Below, one piece after another: positions 36,732 through 44,559 of a stretch of DNA of 64,000 nucleotides; position 1 is the first letter of the stretch; each line of letters starts with the position of its first letter. Made by a program: the position numbers and the translations under genes. The DNA is from Woeseiaceae bacterium (GTDB lineage: Bacteria; Pseudomonadota; Gammaproteobacteria; Steroidobacterales; Woeseiaceae): assembly GCA_021773095.1 (NCBI GenBank), contig JAJFKR010000001.1, positions 1 to 64,000 of the forward strand, given 5' to 3'. The notes under the pieces are model-generated. The model was not told the origin of the DNA, did not search any database, and saw nothing but the letters and a program-made list of their open reading frames with translations.

Positions 36732-37138
36732 GCGTCGCCGTGCGCCGGATCGTATTGGGGGTATTGCGGCAAGCCGTCGTTGATTGCGTAGTAGTCGGAC
36801 GCATCTGCAACAAATATGTGTTCCTCGGCTCGCAACCCGGTTGGCATATCGACGGTTCCGGCCATGATGCTCATTTGTTCGCCGCGCTCCGGCCGCCAGA
36901 AAATACTGGCGCCGCAAACATTACAAAAGCCACGACTGGCATACGACGAAGACCGATACCAGCGCAGACTCGCATCGTTCAATACCGTCAGGTCTTCGAT
37001 GTCACAAGCTGTGGCCGCAACGAAATGGCCACTGGTCTTGCGGCATTGCTCACAATGACAGTAACTGACCGGACGCATTTTGCCCCTCACCTCGTATCGA
37101 ACACCGCCGCAAAGGCAGCCTCCAGTCGACTTATGCAT
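36728..37138 (-). CDS. GFA/CENP-V family zinc protein
   Basis: A 136-residue protein of the glutathione-dependent formaldehyde-activating enzyme fold: [24 protein letters not shown] and [11 protein letters not shown] provide the zinc-binding cysteines. The name reflects an early proposal that such proteins speed the reaction of formaldehyde with glutathione; many members have other or unknown roles. Placed between a dimethylglycine dehydrogenase-like gene and soxB, with overlaps on both sides, a role in handling formaldehyde released by demethylation is reasonable. The start at MHKSTGG (37138) fits the overlap. Confidence 0.85.
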   Translation of the reverse strand: MHKSTGGCLCGGVRYEVRGKMRPVSYCHCEQCRKTSGHFVAATACDIEDLTVLNDASLRWYRSSSYASRGFCNVCGASIFWRPERGEQMSIMAGTVDMPTGLRAEEHIFVADASDYYAINDGLPQYPQYDPAHGDA

Positions 37139-39587
37139 TGACTCCACCGACGTCCCGCAAGCGTTCGTTTTTAGGATCAAACGGACTATCGGCTACAACG
37201 ACCGCCGGATAGACCTTGCCCAGAATATCTATTTCCAACGTGGTGCCCACTGTGGCGTATTCAGGTTGCACCATACCGAGCGCCAGTGACTGATTGACCC
37301 GGAATCCATAACCACCACCGGTCGCACGACCGATCACTGCACCCTCCTTAAGGAGTGCGTTGTTGCCCAGCGCATCGGCATCTTCGACATCGTTGACTTG
37401 AAGTGTAACAAGAAGACTTTTTAGCCCGGCTTCATTGCGCCTCAGCAAAGCATCGCGGCCGAGAAAGTCACCTTTATCGGGATAGACGAAACGGTCCATC
37501 GCCGATTCAAAGGCTGTGTATTCGATCGACAGCTCGGTACCCACCATCCGGTAGGATTTCTCGAGTCGCATCGAATCCATTGCGCGTATGCCGAATGGTT
37601 TGAGACCGAGGTCTTCTCCCGCCTCGAACAGCGCATCGAAAACAGCGTTTTGCGATCCCAGCGGATGATGCAGCTCCCAGCCCAGTTCGCCCACATAATT
37701 CACGCGCATTGCATTGAGCGGTTCACCGGCAACGACAATCTCCTGGGCCGTCAGCCAGCGAAACGCTTCGTTGGAAAGATCCGCGTCTGTTACACGCTGC
37801 AACAACTGCCGTGATTTCGGACCCGCCAATACCAGTACACCGTTGTCATCAGTCAGCTGCCGGAACTCCACCGAGCCGTCATCCGGCATGTGTTTTTTGA
37901 GATAGTCGTGATCGAGCCGTTGCAGGGCACCTGCTGACACCAGGTAGAACGAATTGTCCGCGTCGCGGCGAATCGTAAATTCTGAATGCACACCACCGGT
38001 TTGATTCAATGCATGACACAGACCGATTCCGCCGATTTTTTTCGGTAACCTGTTGGCAACGAGGTAGTCGAGAAAGGCTTCGGCGCCGGGACCCGAGACC
38101 TGGCACTTGGCAAACGCCGTCATGTCGAGCAATCCGACGTTGCTGGTCGTGTTGGCCACTTCCAATCGAATCGCCTCGAACCATTTGGAACGGCGAAATG
38201 ACCAGTCATCCTCCTGCGCCATACCATCGACCGCAAACCAGTTGGCACGCTCCCAGCCGAATCGCTGACCAAACACAGCACCCATGTCCCGCAGTCGCTC
38301 ATAACACGGCGCTGTTTTCAGCGGCCGGGCAGCCGGGCGTTCTTCATCGGGATAGTGGATAACGAAAACGTGGCTATACGCTTCCTCATTCTTTTCAACA
38401 AGGTATTTCTTGTCCGCATAGTCGCCGAAACGCCGCGGCTCCACGCCGAGCATATCGATCGTCGGCTCACCGTCGACAATCCATTCTGCCAGTTGCCAGC
38501 CTGCACCGCCGGCTGCAGTAATGCCAAAACTGTGGCCTTCGTTCAACCAGAAATTATCGATGTCCCAGGCGGGGCCGACGATGGGATTGCCGTCCGGTGT
38601 ATAAGCGATCGCGCCGTTGTAGACCTTTTTCATGCCGACTTCACCGAACGCCGGGACACGCGCCATGGCGGCTTCGATATGCGGCGCCAGCCGGTCAATG
38701 TCCTCCTGGAATAGCTCGTATTCCGCGCGCGGGTCCGGGCCATCCACATAACAACAGGGGGCGCCTTTTTCGTAGGGTCCAAGAATAAATCCGCCCGCCT
38801 CCTCCCGCAGGTACCAGGAGCCATCGGATTCGCGCAGCACCGCCATTTCGGGATCACCATTATTGTGTCGGGCGACCAGCTCCGGGTGTGGCTCGGTCAC
38901 GATGAACTGATGCTCGACCGGAATGACCGGAATATCGAGACCGACCATTGCACCGGTTTGCCGTGCGTAGTTACCGGTGGCAGAGACAATATGCTCGCAA
39001 CGGATATCGCCTTTGTCTGTCTTGACAAGCCAGTTCCCGGACGGTCCCTGCTCAATATCCAGCACCATGGTATTGCGATAAATGTTCGCGCCTCGACTAC
39101 GCGCTCCTTTGGCCAGTGCCTGGGTCAGATCCGCCGGCTGAATATAACCGTCGTCCGGGTGCAGAATACCGCCAACAAGGCCATCGATATTACACATCGG
39201 CCAGATTTTTCCTATCTCTGCCGGCGTCAGGAAGCGGACATCAATGCCGATCGTTCTCGCTGTGGCTGCGTATTGATAATACTCATCCATGCGGTCGTCG
39301 TTCATAGCGAGGCGCAAATTACCGACCTGGCTGAAGCCAACCGGCTGACCGGTTTCCTCTTCAAGTTCCCGGTACAGATTCACGGAATACTTGTGAATCT
39401 GGCCGACGCTGTAACTCATATTGAACAACGGCAACAAACCTGCAGCATGCCAGGTTGAGCCCGATGTCAGCTCCGCTTTTTCAAGTAACACGACATCGTC
39501 ACCCCAGCCCTTTTTGGCCAGATGATAAAGTGCACTGACGCCAACGACGCCGCCACCAATTACGACCACTCGAGCTTCAGATTTCAT
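37131..39587 (-). CDS. Dimethylglycine/sarcosine dehydrogenase-like FAD oxidoreductase with GcvT domain
   Basis: An 818-residue two-part enzyme. The N-terminal half is a DAO-type FAD oxidoreductase (VVVIGGGVVGVSALYHLAKK, TSGSTWHAAGLLPLF). The C-terminal half is a GcvT-like folate domain (MRVNYVGELGWELHHPLG, MRLEKSYRMVGTELSIEYTA). This is the arrangement of dimethylglycine dehydrogenase, which removes one methyl group and passes it to THF. Between betaine demethylation genes and soxBDAG, conversion of dimethylglycine to sarcosine is the natural assignment; a second sarcosine or other N-methyl substrate is possible. It is preceded by a 129-bp gap, so a separate promoter is conceivable. Confidence 0.85.
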   Translation of the reverse strand: MKSEARVVVIGGGVVGVSALYHLAKKGWGDDVVLLEKAELTSGSTWHAAGLLPLFNMSYSVGQIHKYSVNLYRELEEETGQPVGFSQVGNLRLAMNDDRMDEYYQYAATARTIGIDVRFLTPAEIGKIWPMCNIDGLVGGILHPDDGYIQPADLTQALAKGARSRGANIYRNTMVLDIEQGPSGNWLVKTDKGDIRCEHIVSATGNYARQTGAMVGLDIPVIPVEHQFIVTEPHPELVARHNNGDPEMAVLRESDGSWYLREEAGGFILGPYEKGAPCCYVDGPDPRAEYELFQEDIDRLAPHIEAAMARVPAFGEVGMKKVYNGAIAYTPDGNPIVGPAWDIDNFWLNEGHSFGITAAGGAGWQLAEWIVDGEPTIDMLGVEPRRFGDYADKKYLVEKNEEAYSHVFVIHYPDEERPAARPLKTAPCYERLRDMGAVFGQRFGWERANWFAVDGMAQEDDWSFRRSKWFEAIRLEVANTTSNVGLLDMTAFAKCQVSGPGAEAFLDYLVANRLPKKIGGIGLCHALNQTGGVHSEFTIRRDADNSFYLVSAGALQRLDHDYLKKHMPDDGSVEFRQLTDDNGVLVLAGPKSRQLLQRVTDADLSNEAFRWLTAQEIVVAGEPLNAMRVNYVGELGWELHHPLGSQNAVFDALFEAGEDLGLKPFGIRAMDSMRLEKSYRMVGTELSIEYTAFESAMDRFVYPDKGDFLGRDALLRRNEAGLKSLLVTLQVNDVEDADALGNNALLKEGAVIGRATGGGYGFRVNQSLALGMVQPEYATVGTTLEIDILGKVYPAVVVADSPFDPKNERLRDVGGVNA

Positions 39588-39716
39588 TGTGCCTCTTCCT
39601 GCCTTGATCCATTTACCCGCGGAGCGGGAGCGTAAACTGACATCTTAATTTAGCAGCGGTCGCTCAATTAGCCCATTTACGACCGTGACTGTTTGAATCG
39701 CGCCATACTCATTTCG

Positions 39717-40274
39717 TCAATAACGACTGGCCGGCGTTTTCGCAAATACACTGCGGACCATTGGCGCGAAATGTTCCAGCGGCATCGCAACGAAGTCCGG
39801 GTCGAACGAGACCTGGTCCCAACGTTCGCAAAAATCGACACATGCCCGGTAATGTTCATGGTCACGATGTTTGTCGCGCGCATCGCGATCCAGATCGTAA
39901 TGGCCGAACCAGTAGTAGCCTTGAAACAAGCCATGGTACTTGACTATCCAGTGATTTTTCTCACTGACATAGGGCGCGAGCAGAGCCGCTGCAATCTGCG
40001 AGTGATTGGCCGGCGCGAGAACGTCGCCAATGTCATGCAATAAAGCACACACAATGGTTTCTTCATCTGCGCCGTCCTGTTCCGCGCGTGTTGCCACCTG
40101 CAGGCAATGTTCGAGACGGCTAACCTGATACGGCGAATCGCCGTCCATGGACTGCAACCAGCCGAGCACGCGATCCGCCAGACCCGCTGCATTTTCGGCT
40201 TCGTGCGCAAACACCAGGTCAAAATCCGCCCTCGTAGCGTGCTCCATGGCTGTAAATTTTGCTTTTCGCTGCAT
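39717..40274 (-). CDS. tmpB: HD-domain mixed-valent diiron oxygenase, probable TmpB
   Basis: A 185-residue HD-fold protein. The ligand series His56 (RLEHCLQV), His80-Asp81 (ALLHDIGD), His91 (ANHSQI), His114 (KYHGLF) and Asp153 (ERWDQV) fits the six-ligand diiron centre of PhnZ/TmpB oxygenases rather than a simple phosphatase. TmpB cleaves the C-P bond of (R)-1-hydroxy-2-(trimethylammonio)ethylphosphonate, giving glycine betaine and phosphate. Assignment rests on these residues and on the directly adjacent BBOX-like gene (1 bp away), the known TmpA partner, plus downstream betaine catabolism. I chose MQRKAKF as start (40274). A plain HD phosphohydrolase or PhnZ acting on aminoethylphosphonate is the alternative. 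Confidence 0.7.
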   Translation of the reverse strand: MQRKAKFTAMEHATRADFDLVFAHEAENAAGLADRVLGWLQSMDGDSPYQVSRLEHCLQVATRAEQDGADEETIVCALLHDIGDVLAPANHSQIAAALLAPYVSEKNHWIVKYHGLFQGYYWFGHYDLDRDARDKHRDHEHYRACVDFCERWDQVSFDPDFVAMPLEHFAPMVRSVFAKTPASRY

Positions 40275-40275
40275 A

Positions 40276-41382
40276 TTATTCACCCGTACCTCGTCGTAGT
40301 ACGACCAGGTGGCCTTTAATGTTGTCCAACTCGAAATAGGCATCCTGCAGATGCCGTTTGGCGACCGGTGTAAATTTCTTTCTGCCGTGCAACACACGAT
40401 GCGCGGCTAGCAACAGCACCTCGCCTGACTCAAGGCGGAAACACACACTGTTGGCCGGATCTGTGATGCGTCGGCATAACTCGTGGTAGGCCCTGTAAAA
40501 AAGACCAACGCCCGGTCTGGCGGGGTCCATACGCTGCATGAGCTGATTTGAAAAGCGGAGTTCATTAATTTCGCCATCCAGGTTACAGCGTACCAGCGGC
40601 GATACTGCGTAGGTCTCATGGTCTGCATCGAATTGGCGAAACGCGACCGGCATTGTGCAAAGAGATTCAAAAAAGACAGGGTGTTCTTGCCGAAACTTTC
40701 GTAACAGTTGCCAGCCATCAACGATGGTCGACTCTCCGCCCGGTGTATCGTTAATCAGCATGTGTAGTGCCTGCACACTGGGTGACCAGCTATAACTTGG
40801 AAAGTCATTGTGCGGAGGTAAATCAAGAGCCGTGTGAGCGACGTTGTAACCGTCTGCATAGACCTCAACATTGTGTATGCGATCGAACAGGACTTCGCGC
40901 ACGGGCCCGAGCCGCGGCGCCAATTCTTCCAGTGTTCCGGGTTGCACGGGCGAATTTTCCAGAATACATACTCCGTCCTGCAAAAACGCTTCGATCACTC
41001 CGACGGCCATGCGGTCATCGTGGAGAAAGGACTGATAGTCGAATCGACGCGGCAGGAACCCGTCGCCCCAGGGGACCCATTTCGCAAGGACGCGCCCGGC
41101 AAACGCGCCGATGTCGGCAGCTGTGAAATTCGATACATGACCATCCAGCCATGTTACTTGCAGCTGGGCACCGACAAATATCGCATCGGCGGGCTGCAGA
41201 TCGACGGCTACATTGCCGATACGGAATATTTTCTCACCGGTTTGTGGCAGCCGACATTCGGCACAAGCGCAATTATCTCTTAGCCACAAATTTGGCAGTA
41301 CGGTAACTCTGCCGTCCGCCCATTGCACCTCGAGCGCTTCTGCTCCCGTGCTTACAGAGGACTGCTTGCTTCCGCCCACCAC
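40276..41382 (-). CDS. tmpA: BBOX-like Fe(II)/2-oxoglutarate dioxygenase, probable TmpA
   Basis: A 368-residue enzyme of the gamma-butyrobetaine hydroxylase family. The N-terminal zinc domain has Cys38, Cys40, Cys43 (RDNCACAEC) and His82, the same positions as in human BBOX1. The iron facial triad is His191-Asp193 (PPHNDFPSYSW) and His332 (HRVLHGR). The family hydroxylates trimethylammonium substrates. TmpA, formerly annotated as this hydroxylase, oxidises 2-(trimethylammonio)ethylphosphonate and is found next to TmpB. With the HD oxygenase gene adjoining and glycine betaine genes around, TmpA is more likely than carnitine synthesis. It lies 20 bp after the methyl-THF transferase gene. Confidence 0.72.
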   Translation of the reverse strand: MVGGSKQSSVSTGAEALEVQWADGRVTVLPNLWLRDNCACAECRLPQTGEKIFRIGNVAVDLQPADAIFVGAQLQVTWLDGHVSNFTAADIGAFAGRVLAKWVPWGDGFLPRRFDYQSFLHDDRMAVGVIEAFLQDGVCILENSPVQPGTLEELAPRLGPVREVLFDRIHNVEVYADGYNVAHTALDLPPHNDFPSYSWSPSVQALHMLINDTPGGESTIVDGWQLLRKFRQEHPVFFESLCTMPVAFRQFDADHETYAVSPLVRCNLDGEINELRFSNQLMQRMDPARPGVGLFYRAYHELCRRITDPANSVCFRLESGEVLLLAAHRVLHGRKKFTPVAKRHLQDAYFELDNIKGHLVVLRRGTGE

Positions 41383-41402
41383 TACGCCGCCTGCAGACCA
41401 AA

Positions 41403-42302
41403 CTACGGCGAACTGCGGCGGCGACGGCGGCCAGCACGCCCCCCCTCGCCAGTGGTAGCCGGTTCACGATACTTGCGAATCCAGTTCCTGCAATCCGGGT
41501 CGTGCCCCATCATGACGTCGGCACCGAGCACGGCCTGCATGACTTCAGCATGCAGCGGACTCGTAATGGCAGAGGTCATGCCCGCTGCGATGGCCATGGT
41601 CAGGAACGCGCTGTTAATGCCGTTGCGATTGGGCAAGCCAAAGCTGACATTGGATGCGCCACAGGTTGTATTAACGTCCAGCTCATCGTGCAATCGGCGC
41701 ACCAGGTGCATGACCTGTTTGCCAGAGGAGTTTATGGCACCTATCGGCATTACCAGTGGATCGACAACGACATCGCTGTGCGGGATGCCATGATCGGCAG
41801 CACGCTGGACAATCTTTTTCGCAACCTCAAAGCGCACATCCGGGTCTTCTGAGATACCGGTCTCGTCATTGGAAATAGCGACGACAGCCGCGCCGTATTT
41901 GGCCACCAGCGGCAACACGCGCTCCATCTGCTCATCCTCACCGGTCACTGAATTAACCAGTGCTTTGCCCTCGTAAACGGACAATCCGGATTCGAGCGCC
42001 TCAACGATGGATGAATCGATGCAAATCGGCACATCCGTCACCGACTGCACGAGCTTGATCGCCTGTGCGAGAATCGCCGGCTCGTCGGCCAGTGGAATAC
42101 CCGCGTTGACATCCAGCATTTGCGCCCCGGCTTCAACCTGAGCGACGGCATCCGCCTCAACACGGCTGAAATCGCCCTGTTTCATCTCCTCAGCGAGAAG
42201 CTTGCGGCCTGTTGGATTGATGCGTTCGCCTATGATGACGAAAGGACGATCAAAACCAATAATCACTTCTTTACTGGCCGAGCTAAGCAACGTATCGCTC
42301 AT
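41403..42302 (-). CDS. mtgA: Methyltetrahydrofolate:corrinoid methyltransferase (MtgA-like, pterin-binding)
   Basis: A 299-residue protein with the dihydropteroate-synthase-like TIM barrel of MetH/AcsE/MtgA methyltransferases: VIIGERINPTGRKLLAEEM, MLDVNAGIPLADE, VPICIDSSIVEALESGL, AISNDETGISED and NTTCGASNVSFGLPNRNGIN. It would move the methyl group from the methyl-corrinoid protein to THF. It sits in one run with the corrinoid protein, MttB homologue and MTHFR. The C-terminal 20 residues (GEGGRAGRRRRRSSP) are unusually Arg-rich and not part of the fold. The symbol is used in the MtgA sense by context. Confidence 0.85.
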   Translation of the reverse strand: MSDTLLSSASKEVIIGFDRPFVIIGERINPTGRKLLAEEMKQGDFSRVEADAVAQVEAGAQMLDVNAGIPLADEPAILAQAIKLVQSVTDVPICIDSSIVEALESGLSVYEGKALVNSVTGEDEQMERVLPLVAKYGAAVVAISNDETGISEDPDVRFEVAKKIVQRAADHGIPHSDVVVDPLVMPIGAINSSGKQVMHLVRRLHDELDVNTTCGASNVSFGLPNRNGINSAFLTMAIAAGMTSAITSPLHAEVMQAVLGADVMMGHDPDCRNWIRKYREPATTGEGGRAGRRRRRSSP

Positions 42303-42333
42303 TTTTCCTCTCCGGCGCGGCGTCTGCCACGCA

Positions 42334-43335
42334 TTAATTATTTAGTGCTGCCCCGGGATGCCAGGGCACACGACCGCCCAGTACTCCGGATCGTTCTACA
42401 ATCTCAGCAACACGATGTTCCTGCCGAAACGCCATGATATGGACACCGTGCACACCTTCTATCTCCTGCATTTCCTGGATCAGGTCAACACAGATCTGCA
42501 CACCTTCCTCTTTCTGATCATCCGCAGCCCGCAGGCGTCTAACAACTGTATCGGGTATGTGTACACCGGGTACATTGTTGCGAATCCACTCCGCCGAACG
42601 CGCCGATGCAAGCGGCCCAACGCCCGCGAGAATAAATACCTTTTCATGTGAGCCCGCATCACGCACCGCGTCCATGTAGTTCCTGAACCGCTCAATATCA
42701 AAACAGTATTGCGTCTGTATGAACTGTGCACCCGCCTCGATTTTTTTGGCCAGGCGCAATGGCCGGTAGTCGAGCGGTGGCGCAAAAGGGTTTGCAGCCG
42801 CACCGAGAAATACACGCGGCGGACTCGTTAACTGGCGTCCGCTTAAAAACTGGTGGTCATCACGCATGCCCCGCAACATATTCAGGGTCGACATGCTATC
42901 CAGATCGAACACGGGTTTTGCTTCCGGGTGATCACCCGCCTGTACGCCATCGCCCGTGAGGCACAGTATGTTGGATACGCCCATGGCCGCTGCTCCCAGC
43001 ACATCACCCTGGATCGCAATGCGATTTCTGTCGCGACATGAAACCTGCATTACCATCGCATAACCGCGCCGCGTGAGTAATGAGCACATACCCACACTGG
43101 ACATGTGGCAATGCGCGCCGGAGCCGTCCGTTGCATTAATTGCATCAACATAACCATCGAACAACGCTGCGCGCTCATACACTTCCAAAGGATCTGCAGA
43201 GTCCGGCGGTGCAATTTCAGCCGTAACGGCAAAACCACCCGCTCGCAATACGCGCTCCAGTCGACCGGGCGATGCGTGTTGTGGCCGGATCGGCAGATTT
43301 TCACCGCTGATTAATGGCTCGTCATCAAATTTCAT
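42334..43335 (-). CDS. metF: Methylenetetrahydrofolate reductase, MetF-type
   Basis: A 333-residue TIM-barrel flavoprotein. Recognisable parts are AVTAEIAPPDSADP, DAINATDGSGAHCHMSS, ILCLTGDGVQAGDHPEAKPVFDLD and AGAQFIQTQYCFDIERF. In this gene set it most likely runs in the oxidative direction, turning methyl-THF from demethylation into methylene-THF. I started at MKFDDEPLISG (43335) because the upstream part of the frame is not protein-like; this overlaps the preceding gene by 11 bp. A housekeeping biosynthetic MetF would normally be elsewhere. Confidence 0.88.
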   Translation of the reverse strand: MKFDDEPLISGENLPIRPQHASPGRLERVLRAGGFAVTAEIAPPDSADPLEVYERAALFDGYVDAINATDGSGAHCHMSSVGMCSLLTRRGYAMVMQVSCRDRNRIAIQGDVLGAAAMGVSNILCLTGDGVQAGDHPEAKPVFDLDSMSTLNMLRGMRDDHQFLSGRQLTSPPRVFLGAAANPFAPPLDYRPLRLAKKIEAGAQFIQTQYCFDIERFRNYMDAVRDAGSHEKVFILAGVGPLASARSAEWIRNNVPGVHIPDTVVRRLRAADDQKEEGVQICVDLIQEMQEIEGVHGVHIMAFRQEHRVAEIVERSGVLGGRVPWHPGAALNN

Positions 43336-43792
43336 TACTGACGCTCCCGACCTTCGATCGCACTTCACGCAACCACGCTGAGCTCCCCGCCAGGCGATTG
43401 TCGATGGCTGGTTGTACGAATTGAATGGGATATTCACTCGACTTCAGGCGCTTGTTACCTTCCCAGGCCAGCACCCAGACGCAATCGATATCCGCATAGA
43501 TCTCACACTTGCCGTTCATGCGGACGCCACCGCAGGGGCCGTTGCGCAGTTTCTTGGGGCAGTTCATCGGGCAGGACAGACCGGTTGAGCCAACAACGCA
43601 CTGGCCGCAACTTTGCGAATCGAACAAGAATCCCTTGGCCAGCTTTTCCACCGCAAAAACCGGCTTTTCAAGTCGCGCATAGCCGATGCGCCGCAGCAAT
43701 GGATGTAATTTGACCAATATCGCCTCGACGCCCGCATAAATCGTCGTCAAGCCACGTGCATGGCGCACCGACCAGGATCGCATACGGTACAT
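43325..43792 (-). CDS. MTHFR C-terminal-domain protein (MetV-like, Cys-rich)
   Basis: A 155-residue protein matching the domain called methylenetetrahydrofolate reductase C-terminal: CGQCVVGSTGLSCPMNCPKK, then LRNGPCGGVRMNGKCEIYAD and CVWVLAWE. The cysteines suggest an iron-sulfur or zinc site. In acetogens a related protein (MetV) partners MetF. The gene is directly upstream of metF with an 11-bp overlap, so the two probably form one complex, which would tie methyl-THF oxidation to an electron acceptor other than NAD(P)H. Confidence 0.82.
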   Translation of the reverse strand: MYRMRSWSVRHARGLTTIYAGVEAILVKLHPLLRRIGYARLEKPVFAVEKLAKGFLFDSQSCGQCVVGSTGLSCPMNCPKKLRNGPCGGVRMNGKCEIYADIDCVWVLAWEGNKRLKSSEYPIQFVQPAIDNRLAGSSAWLREVRSKVGSVSNEI

Positions 43793-43804
43793 GCTCAGTG
43801 ACTT

Positions 43805-44533
43805 TCAGACACGGACCGTGTCGCGCTGGGCCAACACCATTTTTGGTGCAAGGTCAGCCGTCTGTGCAGCATCCCGGCAGTATTGATTGGCCCCAACAGC
43901 AGCGCCAAATTCCTCGTTTAGCGGGGCGCCACCGACCATGACAATATAATCGTCACGGATGCCTTGTGAAACCATCTCATCGATGACTACCTTCATGTAG
44001 GGCATCGTTGTCGTTAGCAACGCAGACATGCCGAGGATATCGGGTTGGTGCTCTTCCAGCGCCGCGAAATACTCTTCCACTGAATTGTTGATGCCGATAT
44101 CGATCACTTCAAAGCCGGCGCCCTCCATCATCATTGCGACCAGATTCTTGCCAATGTCGTGAATATCGCCTTTCACAGTACCGATCACCATCTTGCCAAT
44201 AGGCTCGACGCCGCTTTCCGCCAGTAACGGTTGCAAAATTCCCATGCCGCCTTTCATGGCATTCGCGGCCAGCAAGACCTCCGGGACGAACAGAATGCCA
44301 TCGCGAAAATCGACTCCGACGATTTGCATGCCGCCCACCAGCGCCTTGTTCAGAACTGTTTCAGCCGTCCAGCCGCGCTCAAGGAGAATACTCGTGCCCT
44401 CCACTATTTCTTCTTGCAAACCGTCGTAAAGATCGTCGTGCATCTGCTCGACGAGCTCTGCGTCGGAGAGCTCGGACAGGATTAGCTCGTCGTCGCCATC
44501 GGCAACGGCTGGCGTCTTCTCATTGTCATTCAT
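43805..44533 (-). CDS. mtgC: Corrinoid (B12-binding) methyl-carrier protein
   Basis: A 242-residue protein: residues about 20-105 are the helical cap domain (LVGGMQIVGVDFRDGILFVPE, quoted up to 20 residues as VGGMQIVGVDFRDGILFVPE) and the rest is the cobalamin-binding Rossmann domain. The lower-ligand motif is Asp123-x-His125-x-x-Gly128 in GDIHDIGKN, with the following VIDIGINNS loop. It carries the methyl group between the MttB-family enzyme and the methyl-THF transferase. Gene order and spacing (26 bp after mttB) fit a three-component system. The symbol is by analogy. Confidence 0.9.
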   Translation of the reverse strand: MNDNEKTPAVADGDDELILSELSDAELVEQMHDDLYDGLQEEIVEGTSILLERGWTAETVLNKALVGGMQIVGVDFRDGILFVPEVLLAANAMKGGMGILQPLLAESGVEPIGKMVIGTVKGDIHDIGKNLVAMMMEGAGFEVIDIGINNSVEEYFAALEEHQPDILGMSALLTTTMPYMKVVIDEMVSQGIRDDYIVMVGGAPLNEEFGAAVGANQYCRDAAQTADLAPKMVLAQRDTVRV

Positions 44534-44559
44534 TCAGTATTCTCGTTCAGTCGATAAGG

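Noticed and set aside
40276..41382. Gamma-butyrobetaine hydroxylase for carnitine synthesis as the main call
   Set aside because: Family membership allows it, but the adjoining HD diiron oxygenase and betaine degradation context fit TmpA better. Kept as the alternative.
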